In this document: positions 34,226-47,499 of the stretch, in pieces | How the letters are laid out: every line of letters starts with the position of its first letter | Numbering within the stretch: position 1 is the first letter of the stretch | From: Alisma plantago-aquatica | Lineage: Eukaryota; Streptophyta; Magnoliopsida; Alismatales; Alismataceae | NCBI GenBank assembly: GCA_963693085.1 | Contig: OY856410.1 | Coordinates: forward strand, 885,361,335 to 885,425,334 | Reading direction: 5' to 3' | Length of the DNA stretch: 64,000 bases | Made by a program: the position numbers and the translations under genes | The notes under the pieces: model-generated | Seen by the model: only the letters and a program-made list of their open reading frames with translations | What the model was told of the DNA's origin: nothing | Databases searched by the model: none

Positions 34226-35832
34226 ATGCTTGTATAACAAGTATCAAATATACTTGGTTCTAAGACCTAGAGGTATTAATAATGTTCTATGATGAACTAA
34301 GGGTTTGAATACCCAAATATGTAATCATGATGATGATAATGTTAAAGGATGAGAATTCCCAATAATGAGATAAGGGATTGAGATCCTAATGTTATATAAA
34401 GTTTTGAAAAGTACTTGATAGATGTATTACACTTTTCTTTGTAGCATTTGTCATAATAATTCATGTTTGAAAACTGACTGATGCTAAAAGAATATAGTAA
34501 TGTACTTAATTAACCAAGTGGAATCTCATCATGTAGTGCCCAGACCATAGATCCATTCAACGTCAGGTCAAATCCTGAATGGTGAAACGGGTTGCTTCGC
34601 GGCATAACCTGGAGAGCATATTTTTGTATATGTGGGGGTGATGGGCGTGAGTACCTTACACCCTAATGTGGGATTGATGTGAGATAAACATTAAATCTCT
34701 TAATCCTTCATTATATGTGCCGGGATGGATGTATCATGAATCTCTCGATGATGATGAATGTCGGATCGATGTGAGATAAAGACGATATCTCTCGATGTCG
34801 AAGGAGTGTAGTTGACGTTATAGCTCTATAGCAAAGTTTCCAGTATACCCTGGAAAGCTATTTAGTAGTGACATGAGATGTCCTATCTATGGTCTCAGAC
34901 TGACTGAGATGGATGAGGTCATGGATTCTGGCTCTTCCATTGACCTATGTATGGAACTGATGATTTACGCCATCGTGGTCGGTTGGAGTATGAGCGGTAT
35001 ACCTCATCTCCTTAGGGCATAAGCGTGATTGAAAAATGTAATCAGTCGTATAGCATGTTTGCTTAAGGATTGAATACGGAAATCATTGGCTGATGTTACA
35101 TTTATTTTATGCATCTTTAGTTGATAGATGATATTTATGTTTCTTTACATTCCTCGCAAAGTAGATAGATGATTTATAACTGTACCATGGGTAGATGCAA
35201 TGTTCTCCTTAAGAAAGGAGATTATCTTATTCTGATCATAGAATGATTAATACTGCCTGTTAATATAAAAGAACCTCTGCTCAGTTTATAGATGCTTAAT
35301 CTATGATAATAATATGGTCGGAAGAGAGTTATATCTCTCGCTGGGACAATTGTCTCACCCCGTGGGATCCACATGTTTTTAGGTGGACGTGCACGAGGTG
35401 ACGAAGATCTTTCTACAGAGGAGGAACAACAGTTGAGGCAGTAGTGATAGCTCAGTTTGAGTGTACTGTCTGTCGTGTCTTGTAGATAGAAGTCCTATGT
35501 GTCGTCTCTGTACTCTCAGGTCCTTGGATTTAGTACATGTTGGTTTTATGAACAATTTGAGATTTTGGCAGGTATGCCTCGAGGTTTGATGTTGCTTTAA
35601 GTATATGTTTTCAGAAAGCAACTATTATATGTTATCCTCGAGAAGAGATGGTACAGTGTATGTACAATGTGAACAATGATGTATATAAAGTTTTGGTTCT
35701 GCCTTAAAGAGTTCTCCTAGAAATGGATCTCTTTGTAAAATGGTTTAAATTTTTAGTGATTTTTGTTAATCCGCTGTTTATGTTTAATTCCGCTTAATTA
35801 GTAATGATTTGTTTGACTGTCGTTACAAGTTT

Positions 35833-35844
35833 TGGTACCAGAGC
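35833..35844 (+). promoter_or_regulatory. TE5 primer binding site
   Basis: TGGTACCAGAGC, one mismatch (C for T) from the initiator tRNA-Met complement, five bases after the LTR end at 35827. Confidence 0.85.
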
Positions 35845-36126
35845 TTAAGGTTCGCTGAGTCTACAGAGACATAGGACTAAGGTGTTGTGTTTGTGTTAGT
35901 GTCCTCCAGTATACCCTATAGTGACTTCTGCTTGTGCAGAAGAAAGGGTGAAGTTTAAAAATGACTGGAGAACATGAGGGACACATTGTTGAGGGCAATG
36001 TTGTTGCACTAGGAGAGGGTGCAAGGGATTAGGAAAGAGAAGAACAAGTGCCTAAGAATTCCCATCATGACCTGATCAGGATAGAGTATCCTATGTTTAT
36101 GCTCTTGATGGGCAGGTTAGGACAAT
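35845..36126 (+). pseudogene. TE5 gag N-terminal remnant
   Basis: After the leader, an ATG near 35961 opens a frame whose start (MTGEHEGH...ALGEGARD, then EREEQVP) is recognisably related to the TE1 gag start (MSGSHDEH...GGGARD, REEPVP). A stop follows within about 25 codons. The sequence TTCTGCTTGTGCAG just upstream (to 35939) resembles a 3' splice acceptor. The remnant is cut by TE6 at 36127. Confidence 0.6.
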
Positions 36127-38120
36127 TGTAACAACCCCACCTCCCGGTAACCCCCAATTAAGGGAGACCTGAAGGTCAGAGCCGTTATTCAATTAACAGG
36201 ATCAAAGGTTCGACAAATAATCAATAATAACTATGAAATTCTACTAACTAACTGGAATTTGGTATAAAATTAAAACTTTGCTTACCTTTGAAAACTTTGG
36301 AAATCTATCTATCCATAGCTTGAATTATTCTATCTAATCCTCCTTTCACTTTAGTTCTTATTTCCACAATGTCTCACTTTACTGTTTGTTCTTTCAAAAC
36401 GTCAGTTAGTATATCGAAATATACTGGTATGTGGGAACAACCAAAATCTTGCAAACATGGCTAACAATCTAATTGTCACAATCAAGTTAATTAACAAGCC
36501 AATTTACACTTTTCAGTATGACATTCTCCACCACTTTTTCCCTAATACTGGCATACCCACCTTAGGGTTTCCTTTGCCAATGACTTAAGGCCACCTTCTC
36601 AATCCTGAGCTTGGTGCCTGGGGGTCACCACTCATGGTTCCCGCTAGTCATGAAATATCATACGCCACCTTCTCTTTCCCGAGCTTGGTGCCTGGGGTCA
36701 CCACTCAAGGTGTCCATTGGTCTACCCATCTGGGCATGACCTTTGGCATCATCCATCAGGGTGGCATGTAGGTGCGAGAATCCATACTTCTATTATTAAT
36801 GTGATAATCATAGTGACTTTATAGTTTGCAAGTATGAACATCCAAACTGATAATTTGCATTCAATGTGATTAACCATCCGGAAAATCCTCGATAAACTAA
36901 GGCAATTATTCATAATTAACCACATACATGTTAAGCAGACTTGAATGCATAAATAACTCAATCAATCAGGAATCAAGCAAGCACACACACACACAATTTG
37001 TTCATGAAAAAGGCATCCAATATTTTCTATCATCGATCATGGTACACAAATTTAATAGTCCTAATCGTGCCTTAGGGTTACTAGCCCTTTTTAGGGTTTT
37101 GACCATAATTAGGGTTTCTCTTCCTTTTTACCACTTTTACTTTATTTTTATCAAAATATCCATCAAACCCTGATTATTCCATTTTATTTTCCATTAAGAT
37201 CTTAAGATCAAATTTGGATCACAAAACCCTAATTTTCAGATTACTATATCTTTTCTTCCCTTTTTCTTACCTTAGGGTTTCTAGGGGTATTAATTACATT
37301 ATTAGGTTTAAAACCCTAATTCTTGCAATCTCCTCTTAAAAAAAATATCAAGAGTCAACTTTATCACTAAATAAGTTAATAATGATCGAATTTACTCACT
37401 TGCAAGATTAAATATATCTTTTTATCAACATTTAGGGTTTCTAGCCACAATTAATACCTTTTCTATCCAAAATATGCACTTTTGCAAAAATATACCGATA
37501 TAGGTGTCAAAAAAAAATTTAATGTATCCCTCGTATTTTTCATATCATTTTTCATGTATTAACTTTTCCCATCCGAGTTTCCTAGCTCAAGATATGATTT
37601 TAACAAGAAATCCTCTTTTTATTGATTTATTGGCTATTTCAGAAAAATCACGGATCGTCTGATTCATGGACCGCTGATCCACTTAGGATCCAACGCCCCA
37701 GATGTGCGCGCCTACTTGCGATCAAAAGCAACCAAAAAGGCAAATACGCCCATACCTGAACACTAGAGGAGGGAGGGCAAATTGGTAACTTTCTTCAGGA
37801 ATTCGTCTTCAACCTTGAGTCTCGACCAACAGCAACTCACGAGTCAACTCGTCTGTTGACTCCACGCTCCCAACCACCTGCACACAAATTGAGGGGCCCA
37901 TCATCTTCACTAACCCCATGTGAACTCAGGGGCACCCTCAATCTCCCTCCCGCACCGTTCCTTCTTCGCCAAGGGCCCTTGGTCCCTCCGGCGGCAACAT
38001 CAGCTCGGCGATGGGGAAGGTCGATGCTTCTGGCCAAATTGGATGTGCCGAAAAACTTGTCTCAGGGGTCCGATCATGCGAGAACAATTGGTGGGGATGC
38101 TGGTATTGTGGAGCACCCTC

Positions 38121-38182
<62 letters not shown>

Positions 38183-39338
38183 CCCGTCCATGGCTACCTG
38201 AGATTTGGGGTTTCTCTGGCTTCACTACGAAACCTATGGAAACCCCGGATGATCAGACTCGGAAAGACCTCCCGATCTCAATGGGATACTTTCCATCTGC
38301 GCACATCCTCTCAAACTCAACCAAAGTGGGAAATGAAATTTCCTTCCCTGGCTCCATAGCCTGTTGTGACTGGGACTTAGTCCCATCCCTCTGATTCCTG
38401 ATCAACGGTCCTCAATCAATCTGAATTTCTAAAAAAACCAATTTCATTGTGACATCAAAAACTTAGGCAATTAACAACCTAACTTTAGGTAATTTTGTAA
38501 ATTTCATAACTCGGAATCCGTGCAATATTTTCCAACCAAATTTTAAGGGTTTCTCTTTCTTGTCTTTATTTACTTGCATGTCAAGTTTGAGCCCGAAACT
38601 CCAAAATAAAAGGACTATTTCTTCAAAGCCAAGTTAAGCATTAATAAAATTCATTTAATGATTATTTTTCTCTTTCCTCAAACCATTATCTTGCAATTTG
38701 GGACTCCTTGGACCTCAAGAAATCCCAAAGGCACGGATTCCCATATTGGGGAAAACCTATTTTTCTTTATCTTCTTTTAATTGTCAATTTCTCATTTTCC
38801 CTTTTATTAATCAATTTATTTTCCTTTTTAATTCTCTTTTTAAGAATATTTCTTTATTTATCTTTTATTTTCCTCATTAGTATTCCTTTTATCATTAGGA
38901 ATCCTTGGGATATGAAATTCCACTAAGGATAACTCAATTACACCTCTTTTCACTGGTTTTCCACATTTTACCATTATTTTCAATTTCTTTCTTAATAAAG
39001 AAATACTTAATTAATCTTTCCTTTTCTTATTACTTTTTCTTTGCAACTTTGGACTCCTTGGAATCCAAGGGACCCATGTGGCATGAAATCCACCTTTTAT
39101 ATTACATTATTTTGCCTTCCATAGGTTTCCACATCTCTCTTTTCTCAAAAACTCAATTATTCATTTATTAATTGAATTTCCTTATTATTGGGCCCAATAG
39201 CCAATAAAGCCCACAACACAATCATCAAGTCTATTGTAAACAAAATACATTTATTCAAAACAAATTATTTGTTCCAATATATTTAATGTGAGAAATTACA
39301 TTCCTCACCAAAGGAACCCAAAAATTGGGGTTGTAACA
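36127..39338. mobile_element. TE6: 3.2 kb solo LTR of a third LTR-retrotransposon family
   Basis: Its ends are TGTAACAACCCC and GGGGTTGTAACA, near-perfect inverted copies of each other, flanked by ACAAT on both sides (36122-36126 and 39339-39343). TE7 has the uninterrupted site (GGACAACAGTGATGC, about 57721). No primer site, polypurine tract or internal coding domain is seen, so a solo LTR is the simplest reading. A 60-70 bp duplicated segment (GAGCTTGGTGCCTGGGG...) lies at about 36590-36715, and a GC-richer part at 37640-38400. The open frame at 37856-38359 runs through an AT microsatellite and is not supported as a gene. The strand of the original element cannot be decided. Confidence 0.78.
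38124..38179. repeat. (TA)28 microsatellite in TE6
   Basis: Perfect TA dinucleotide run of 56 bp flanked by CCC and GGGCCC. Confidence 0.97.
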
Positions 39339-39343
39339 ACAAT

Positions 39344-41994
39344 AGTGATACATATAGTAGACTGGATAATAGCATTACAACCTAGCTTACCTATCCTTAA
39401 TACGGAAACTTTGGGCTTTGAAAGGGTTCCTGAATGACATAGTCATGTTGGAATAGTGGAAAATGTGGGAAAGATTAACATATGGCGAGAAAGTAGACTC
39501 TGCCATAAGTATAGAAAGATAGTATATCTATGATGGCAGTACTCAAGGAGGGGAAATAAGCTGAGAATTTAGGAAATGTCACTACAATTTTAGAGACATT
39601 TGCCTAGTTGTTCTAAAAAGCCAAAGTTTTTGGTACCACCAGTGCAATAAATGCCTAGTACACCAGGGTAGTAATCACTATGTTAAGGAAAAAGTCCTAA
39701 CTTTCCACCTATAAGAACCCATGGCTTAGTTTATACATCGATAATGAGACTGATAAGACCATGGTATGAGGACAAGACAGGTTATGGATATGGACATGTT
39801 GAGCATACTAAACTCTTTTCTTTGAAAAGAAGGGAGGAAATGACTCAACAACCGAGGTAGACTCGGCAAGGCTTATGAAAGTTACATCCCAATAACGTGA
39901 AAAGGAAAAAGCAACAACATGAAATAGCTAGACTCTATGTGTTGAGTCAACCTAAAGCGGTAGATGACCGCGAGGGGTAATAGTCAGATAGAGCTTTTTC
40001 ATTTCAATATGACTTATCTTGATGCTATCTAATAATCCTAAAAAGGATTGCTGTTATGGATTTCCCTATTGATTGTCCTATGGGGACATAGGGAAGAAAT
40101 GATGAGAACTAGAATTTATATTCTATTCAGTATTCTTTTAAATGCTCTATAATTGCTCTTATCTGTGTGAAAGAGGATGAGGTGTAGAGGTGATGCCTGG
40201 AGTAAATCCAGGGATGTTAAATTCTATGTTTGTGATAGTACGAAAAGTAAGGAATATGATAGTAAACAAAGTGCATACTACCTAATCTCAGTACTTGTAT
40301 ACCCTGGCCAGGTATATAATTATTGGAGATAGGGAAAGTATGGAACTCTTAGATTGTTATCTTTCTGATTACTCTGATCAAGTAGTCATTTTGAGACAAT
40401 CTAGAGAGTATAACTAAACTGGAAATATGGTATGGACATATATATCACATCCTAAGTGCAACAAATTGGAATCTGAGATGATCTCAGATCAATCTGTATG
40501 TATGAGGAAATGAAAAGTATAATCCTCATGATAAGAGAATGAGAACCAGGGAGATGATCCCTATCAGATAAAGCATGTGTGAATAGTAAAGATCTTTTCC
40601 CATGATGTGGAAATGGGAAATGTGATAAAATCACAAAATGCTCATGAACATGTTAGACAATAACAAAGAAAGGAATAATGATATGTAATCATCCTTATAA
40701 TTTCTATGCTGATGGCAAGGAACCTAGGATGAGACACGAGTAAATGAATCATGAATAGTTGAAAGTTCATGCTATAATTAGAGGAGATGATAATCTCTTC
40801 TCTTTGATAACCAACCTTGGGTGATGATGGGGTAATATGAGGAATATGTTCCTTTGTGTTCTTTCCTTTCAGGGACATGGCAATCAAGTGAGTACTATGA
40901 CACTTGATGTGAGTGGATTAGAAATAATCCATTGATGGATACTTGGAAAAGTATCAGTTCATCTTGGACTTTGGTTCCGAGATAAAGATTTGGGTAACAA
41001 GTAATGTTCCTAGATGAAAGAAAGATCATTTTATATGTGTGGCTTTGGTAATGACAATAGAGAGATGGAAATGATGGGGATGTGATGTGTTTTTGACACA
41101 TGTGACGAATACCAAAGTAAGGAATTCTGGTATCTAAGAAATTTCAGGTGGTATGGGAAAGTAAAAGCATAACTCCTAATCAGATGAATTATGTTGGTTA
41201 CCTAGAATGGCCAACTGATAAATCAGTCTAGTTACATAAAATAGTATGGACATCATATGTTAGGGGTTTATGCTCCACATAAACATAACATTGATAAGGA
41301 TGTACTAATTGAAGGAACAATTGTAAAATCATTGTGGGAAAAACTTATCAAGCTAAAAATAATTCCATAGAATACCCCTATCTAGATCTGTTAGGCAACT
41401 TATACATAATGTCTAAGATACCTTTAAGATAAGTTCTTAATTGATAAGTAACCTCTACTTATGACAAGAGAATGTACAACTAATGAGATAGTTGGTACAA
41501 GCAGTATGAAAGTTTGGTGTTGTGTCAACAGAATAGATGGCACAGCAGATGTATGATAAGACTTGTAGTCCCAAGTGGGTGATAGAACATAACTCTGGTC
41601 TTACCCTGAAGGTGAAATGCTAAACTGAATGAGTATGGAAGACTCCCCATAATCAAGAATCTTGTTACATAAAGTTGTAAGTTGAGAAAGGTGACAAATC
41701 AATGAGGTTTGACACCTGAGTTAAAGAAGGTATGCATAATACTTCTCCAACTAAGAAAAGTGTTACCTGACACAGAGTTGACTCTACAGTCAATAATGCA
41801 TAAGACAGAGGAGTATGTGTCCTGTGTAACTGATTCTATCCATGTGTGGAAGAACTTTGTGTTGATCAAAGTTCTATGCAATCTCCATAACATTAAGACG
41901 TTATGGGGAGACTTAATAATATGATGAATGACTAATATTTGTTTCCCTTTACTTGGGATTTCGGGGACAAAATCCTCATTAGGGGTTTATAACT
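39344..41994 (+). pseudogene. TE5 degenerate interior (gag tail to pol C-terminus remnants)
   Basis: No open frame of useful length remains. Three places recall TE1: around 39630-39690 a zinc-knuckle-like C-X2-C...H segment; around 39910-39975 a segment like the TE1 gag tail (ARLYVLSQPKAV against ARFYAMNQPEAV); and 41745-41925, where LPDTELTLQ and LIKVLCN match the chromodomain end of TE1 pol (HPDTELVLQ, LVKVLWN). The gag-tail-to-chromodomain interval is about 1.8 kb, against about 3.2 kb in TE1, and no RT or integrase motif is legible. A GATTTCGGGGACAAAATCC block precedes the 3' LTR. Confidence 0.6.
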
Positions 41995-44900
41995 TGTAAC
42001 GACCCTGACCTGGGTTATGAGGTAACCATATTTGTTTTGGATAATAAATTTGCTTATAACTATAATATAATCCTATAAGGTGTTTTGTTATCATTTGAAA
42101 CACTTATGTTTCAAATTTGGTCCCGATTGAATGTTGTTTGAGCAATTTTCCTTTGTTTTGGACCAAAGTGCATTTTACCAAAGTTGAGGGGTTATATTGC
42201 AAAATGTCATATGTTAAACATGCCTCATGTGTTTTAGAATCATTATAGAGATAATTATTCAAGGTGGTGGCTTGTGGAAAGCCTACATTCCAAGTTTGAA
42301 CTTGTTTGAATAATGTTGGTACCTTGTGCACCAATTTTGGTACAAATTGTAATTTACCCAAAATGTAGGGTTGATATGCAAATCACCACCTCTAGAGTGT
42401 TCCTACTTCCTCTATGTATGATTTAGAGGAGATAGAATGAATGATATACCATGTTTTAATCAATTATGAATGATGGTAATCTTGGTGATGAAATGACCAA
42501 GAAAAGGGTTGAATATGAAAGCTTAACTTGAGTTGTATCAAGTTGAAAAGCTTATATACGAGTGCCTATCGGCCAAGGAGCCATATGAAAAGCCTCATAT
42601 CGTTTTGTGAACTCTTGGCAAAGTCCATATCGTGAAAAGAACCTCAAGGAGGTGAGTTGTGTCGAGTTGCAACTTCCTTAGTAATGTTGTGACAGGTTGA
42701 GAATAAAGTGATGAATTAATTGATATATCTTATTCAAAAGGATAAGTAATGGACGAATTTGCATATCTATATGATCCTCAACCGTTTAGCAAGACAAGAT
42801 AAATGTTGATGCATGCATTTACACGTGTCATCCATGCTTGTACACGTGGAACCTACTAGCTCAAATTGTTGACACCTCATTTTTAAAATCCTTCATGAGC
42901 AACAAGTATATATACCCCTAGTTTCACCCCTTAGTGCAATTTTGCGACCCTTACCACCCTCCTACCCTATGGTATCGTTTATAGAGCTCCTATATCATGA
43001 AGGGATGCTGTGGTATCGTGCATGGTCCCTCGGGTATCGCCCATGACAAGATCATATCGCCCAAGTAGGTGATATCGGGCATATAGGGTGATATGGCCCA
43101 TAGTGAAATGTTTTGATCATAAGTGAGTGGCATATCGTGAAACTGAGTGTCATATCATGCATGGGTTGTGGCATATCGTGAAATAATAGTATGGTATCTT
43201 GAAAGGGTTCTAAGGAGCAAGAAGGAGCTCATACTTAACCCTAAGGTGAGGCAATGATCATCTTCAACCTTGGATTGAAGCATGATTTTAGGGTTATGAT
43301 CTTTCTTTCTTTTCTTCTTCACCAATTGCTTATTTATGGTGATTCCTTCTATATGAAGGATTTGTAAACGAGCCTTGGACCTTTGATAAGTCATATTCAA
43401 CCTTAGGAACGTGGAGCTTTGGACCTTGGAGCTTTGAAGTTGTTCTTAAGGCGGGTTATATAACTTGAACTCAACCATGTTATTATTCATCACCTAAATT
43501 GCTATACTCAATGAATTACTTTTAATTCTGAAATTTCCTGAAATAGTTGATGAAATCATGAGTTCTAGTAGTTTCTTAGACCTGTTTCCATGAACTATAA
43601 TAGTTATAACTAAGGTCTAGAGCTTGAAGATAATGGTATCACTTTATAAAAGTGATATCGGGTGCAAGCATACAAGAAAGCACCTCTAACCCGATATGGT
43701 GATGCACCTACTCCGTTAAAACGATATGAAAAAGATAGTATATATTATTGCACGATATGAGGGTGTAGTATACACCTCTTCACGATAGTAAGTCTATTAT
43801 AGACTACATGTACGATACAAGGTCAATTGTATACTTGTAAGTTGATAAGAAACCCTAATTTGGGTAACCCGATATAAGTGAAGAGCAACAAGTGCTATTG
43901 CACGATATGATCATATAATACATCATTGGTACTTAGTATCATGAGGTCTACATGACCTCGCACGACATGGTTGCATGACACATGACCTTGTATGATAGGG
44001 TTGCACGATACACAACCCTAGACAATATGGTAGCCTGACATGGTGATGAGTTGATACCTCTTAAGCATCATGGGCGACACATATATGTACCATGTGTCTG
44101 TCACAATAAACCCTAACTCGACATGGGTGTTGCAACCTAATGTTTGATGGTCTAGCCCAATATGGTTTGGTTTCCTACACTCCTATTGACTTGTATATTG
44201 AGTTGAACCCGATATGGCAAACCCTAATCTATCACAGCCAACCCTAGATGGTGTGCCACCCGATATGGTGATTGAATGCACCTCTAGTCCGACATGGTGA
44301 TGGTTTAATACCTCATGCACGACATGGGTAACACATACAAACACCTCTATCCTAATATGGATGATGGTCATATACATGTAGCCCGATATGGTGAGTGCTC
44401 CTACACCTCCAACCTGATATGGTGGTGCCTATACACTTACAACCCGATATGGTGAACATATGTACACTTCTAACCCGAGATACCTTGTAAAGGTGAGGGC
44501 AAGACACTCTTAGAAGTGATGAGTGTAACACCAAGTAATGGTGTGGCTAATACCTTGATAGGTGAAACATCTAAAGTGGATGATAATGGACAATCCTTAT
44601 ATCAACAATGCCTCAACCTGAGATAAGTCCATATCACTTGAAGATAGTTGGGTAATTCAAATGTGTGACTTATGGCCAATACTTTACAAGATTATTATGA
44701 TGGATGGTGGATAAAGTATTAGGATGGGACATACCCTAATACAAGATAAGCTGACGAACTTAAGTAAGTTAAAAGTGATGAGGGAAGTGATACATCAAGA
44801 TATGATAAATGTCACATCCAGCACCTCAAGGTTGATATACCTTGATGCATTTTAAGTCCAATATACTTGGATGAGTAACACATGAAGTGTATCATGTCAA

Positions 44901-47191
44901 TTGTTACATTGAGATGTAATGCACTTTGATAAGTGTAGGTTAATATACCTTGAGAAAGGGTTAAGCCAAGTTCATAAAGTATGATGTAATCATATTCTGG
45001 TAAGGATGAGAGAGGAACTCATACCTTGTGTTAATAATCATTTAATGATAAATGATGAGAATTAATAAGTATGATTGAATACTTATGATATCAAAGTATG
45101 ATCCTAGATGTGTGGAGCAATGAATTAGGGTTCGATCATTGATAATATGATCTTGAAAACCTAAATGGTTAATAATGGAAAACCATAACCCTAATGAAGG
45201 GTGATGATATGTAAGAGAAACCCTAATCGATAAGAAAGGGAAAACCTAACCCTAATGATGGGAAGGTTGTAATTCTTTTATTGCATAGCCTTGTAAGGCA
45301 TGTTAAATACTTGTATAACAAGTATAATGATTAATGGCCTTGTGAGCCATGTGAATAAGTTGTTTCCTAGTGAGAGGTGACAAGATATGTAATGGCCTTA
45401 TGAGCCATGTGAATAAGTTGTTGCCTAGTGAGAGGTGACAAGATACTTAATGGGCCTTTTGAGCCATGTGAATAAGTTGTTACCGAGTGAGAGGTGACAA
45501 GATGGAATGGCCTTGTGAGCCATGTGATAATTTGTTGCCTAGTGAGAGGTGACAAGATACTTAATGGGCCTTGTGAGCCATGTGAGATGCTTGTGTAATA
45601 AGTATCAAATATACCTTGGTCCTAAGACCTAGAGGTATTAATAATGTTTTGTGATGAACTAAGGGTTTGAATACCCAAATCTGTAATCATGATGATGATA
45701 ATGTTAAGGGATGAGAATTCCCAGTAATGAGATAAGGGATTGAGATCCTAATGTTATATAAAGTTTTGAAAAGTACTTGATAGATGTATTACACTTTTCT
45801 TTGTAGCATTTGTCATAATAATTCATGTTTGAAAACTTGACTGATGTTAAAAGAATACAGTATTGTACTTAATTAACCAAGTGGAATCTAATCATGTAGT
45901 GCCCTGACCATAGATCCATTCAGTGTCAGGTCTCATCCTGAATGGTGAAACGGGTTGCTCCGTGGCATAACCCAGAGAGCATATTTTTGAATATGTGGGG
46001 GTGATGGGCGCGAATACCTTACGCCCTAATGTGGGATTGATGTGAGATAAACATTAAATCTCTCAATCGTTCATTATATGTGCCGGGATGGATGTATCAC
46101 GAATCTCCCGATGATGTTGAATGTCGGATCGATGTGAGATAAACACGAGATCTCTCGATGCCGAAGGAGTGCAGTTGACACTGTAGCTCTATAGCGAAGT
46201 TGCTAGTATACCCTGGAAAGCTATTTAGTAGTGACACGAGATGTCCTACCTGTGGTCTCGGACTGACCGAGACGGATGAGGTCATGGAGTCTGACTCTTC
46301 CATTGACCTATGTATGGAATCGATGCTTTACATCATCGTGGTCGGTTGGAGTATGAGCAGTATACCTCATCTCCTTAGGGCATAAGTGTGATTGAGAAAT
46401 GTAATCAGCCATATAGCATGTTTGATTAAGGATTGAATATGGAAATCATTGGTGGATGTTAGATTTATTTTATGCATCTTTAGTTGATAGATGATATTTA
46501 TGTTTCTTTACATTCCTCACAAAGCAGATAGATGATTTATAACTCTAACATGGGTAGATACAATGTTCTCCTTAAGAAAGGAGATTATCTTATTCTGATC
46601 ATAGAATGATTAATATTGCCTGTTAATATAAAAGAACCTCTGATCAGTTTATAAATTCTTAATCTATGATAATAATATGGTTGGTAGAGAGTTATATCTC
46701 TCACTCGGACAATTGTCTCACCCCGTGGGATCCACATCTTTTTAGGTGGACGTGCACGAGGTCATGGAGATCTTTCTGCAGAGGAGGAACAATAGTTGAG
46801 GCAGCAGTGACAACTCATGTTGAGTGTATTTTCTGTCGTGTCTTGTAGATAGAAGTCCTATGTGTCGTCTCTATACTCTCAAGTCCTTGGATTTAGTACG
46901 TGTTGGTTTTATGAACAATTTGAGATTTTGGCGAGTATGCCTTGAGGTTTGATGTTGCTTTAAGTATATGTTTTGAGAAAGCAACTGTTATATGTTATCC
47001 TCGATAAGAGATGGTACAATGTATGTACAATGTGAACAATGATGTATATAAAGTTTTGGTTCTGCCTTAAAGAGTTCTCCTAGAAATGGATCTCTTTGTA
47101 AAAATGATTTAAATTTTTAGTGATTTTTGTTAATCCGTTGTTTATGTTTAATTCCTCTTAATTAGTAACGATTTGTTTGACTGTCGTTACA
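41995..47191 (+). repeat. TE5 3' LTR (beta family), 5197 bp
   Basis: Pairs with 30635-35827. By eye the first 140 bp differ at 13 positions, yet 44416-45399 is identical to 33055-34038. A TATA-like block is at 42907-42914, the motif array at about 43640-44490 and the 57-bp repeats at about 45332-45590. It ends GTCGTTACA at 47191, followed by CATAC. Confidence 0.92.
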
Positions 47192-47196
47192 CATAC

Positions 47197-47367
47197 GTCA
47201 TTGAGTAATATTATTTTCTAGACATTTATAATGTTACATCAGTATCTCATAACTAAATTAAATAGAATAAATTGGAATCTTGCCTTTTATTAATAATCTA
47301 ATCATTTTTACATGATATGCCATTACAATAATTGCATGATTGTCTCTATGGGCATACATAACCAACA
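47197..47367 (-). repeat. Copia B 3' LTR, right (proximal) part
   Basis: Minus strand begins TGTTGGTTATGTATGCCC at 47367 and runs to the TE5 insertion. The copia A LTR is continuous across the equivalent point. The polypurine-like AAGTGCAAGTGAGAGTC lies directly upstream (47368-47384). Confidence 0.88.
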
Positions 47368-47499
47368 GACTCTCACTTGCACTTAGAGCCAATCACCCAC
47401 GAATCTTATTCCGAGTGACCTGACATGACCAACATGCTTCTGCTATGAAAGTGCCATTATCAAGGGATCAGCAACATTGCTCTCAGTTGAAACTTTGCA

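Larger units (their letters stand above)
30635..35827 (+). repeat. TE5 5' LTR (beta family), 5193 bp
   Basis: Bounded by TGTAACGACC and GTCGTTACA. Contents in order: a candidate TATA box at 31547, ATATCG-rich segment 31640-31850, CGATATGG array 32280-33130, 57-bp repeats 33970-34225. Bases 33055-34038 are identical to the 3' LTR without gaps, while the flanking parts differ by several per cent or more. No protein-coding gene is supported. Confidence 0.92.
30635..47191 (+). mobile_element. TE5: complete non-autonomous Ty3/gypsy-related element with 5.2 kb LTRs
   Basis: Both LTRs (30635-35827 and 41995-47191) begin TGTAACGACCCTGAC and end GACTGTCGTTACA. CATAC flanks the element on both sides (30630-30634 and 47192-47196), and the intact copia A LTR shows the same site without an insertion. 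The interior (35828-41994) has a primer site, traces of gag and of the pol C-terminus, and a 3.2 kb solo LTR. Without the solo LTR it is only about 2.95 kb, too short for a full gag-pol. I call it a LARD-like element. Confidence 0.93.

Noticed and set aside
37856..38394. Overlapping open frames of up to 167 codons in TE6
   Set aside because: They run through the (TA)28 repeat on several frames and both strands, with no domain; most likely chance frames in a GC-richer part of the solo LTR.
30635..47191. TE5 as an intact autonomous retrotransposon
   Set aside because: The interior has no open RT or integrase and is too short once TE6 is removed.
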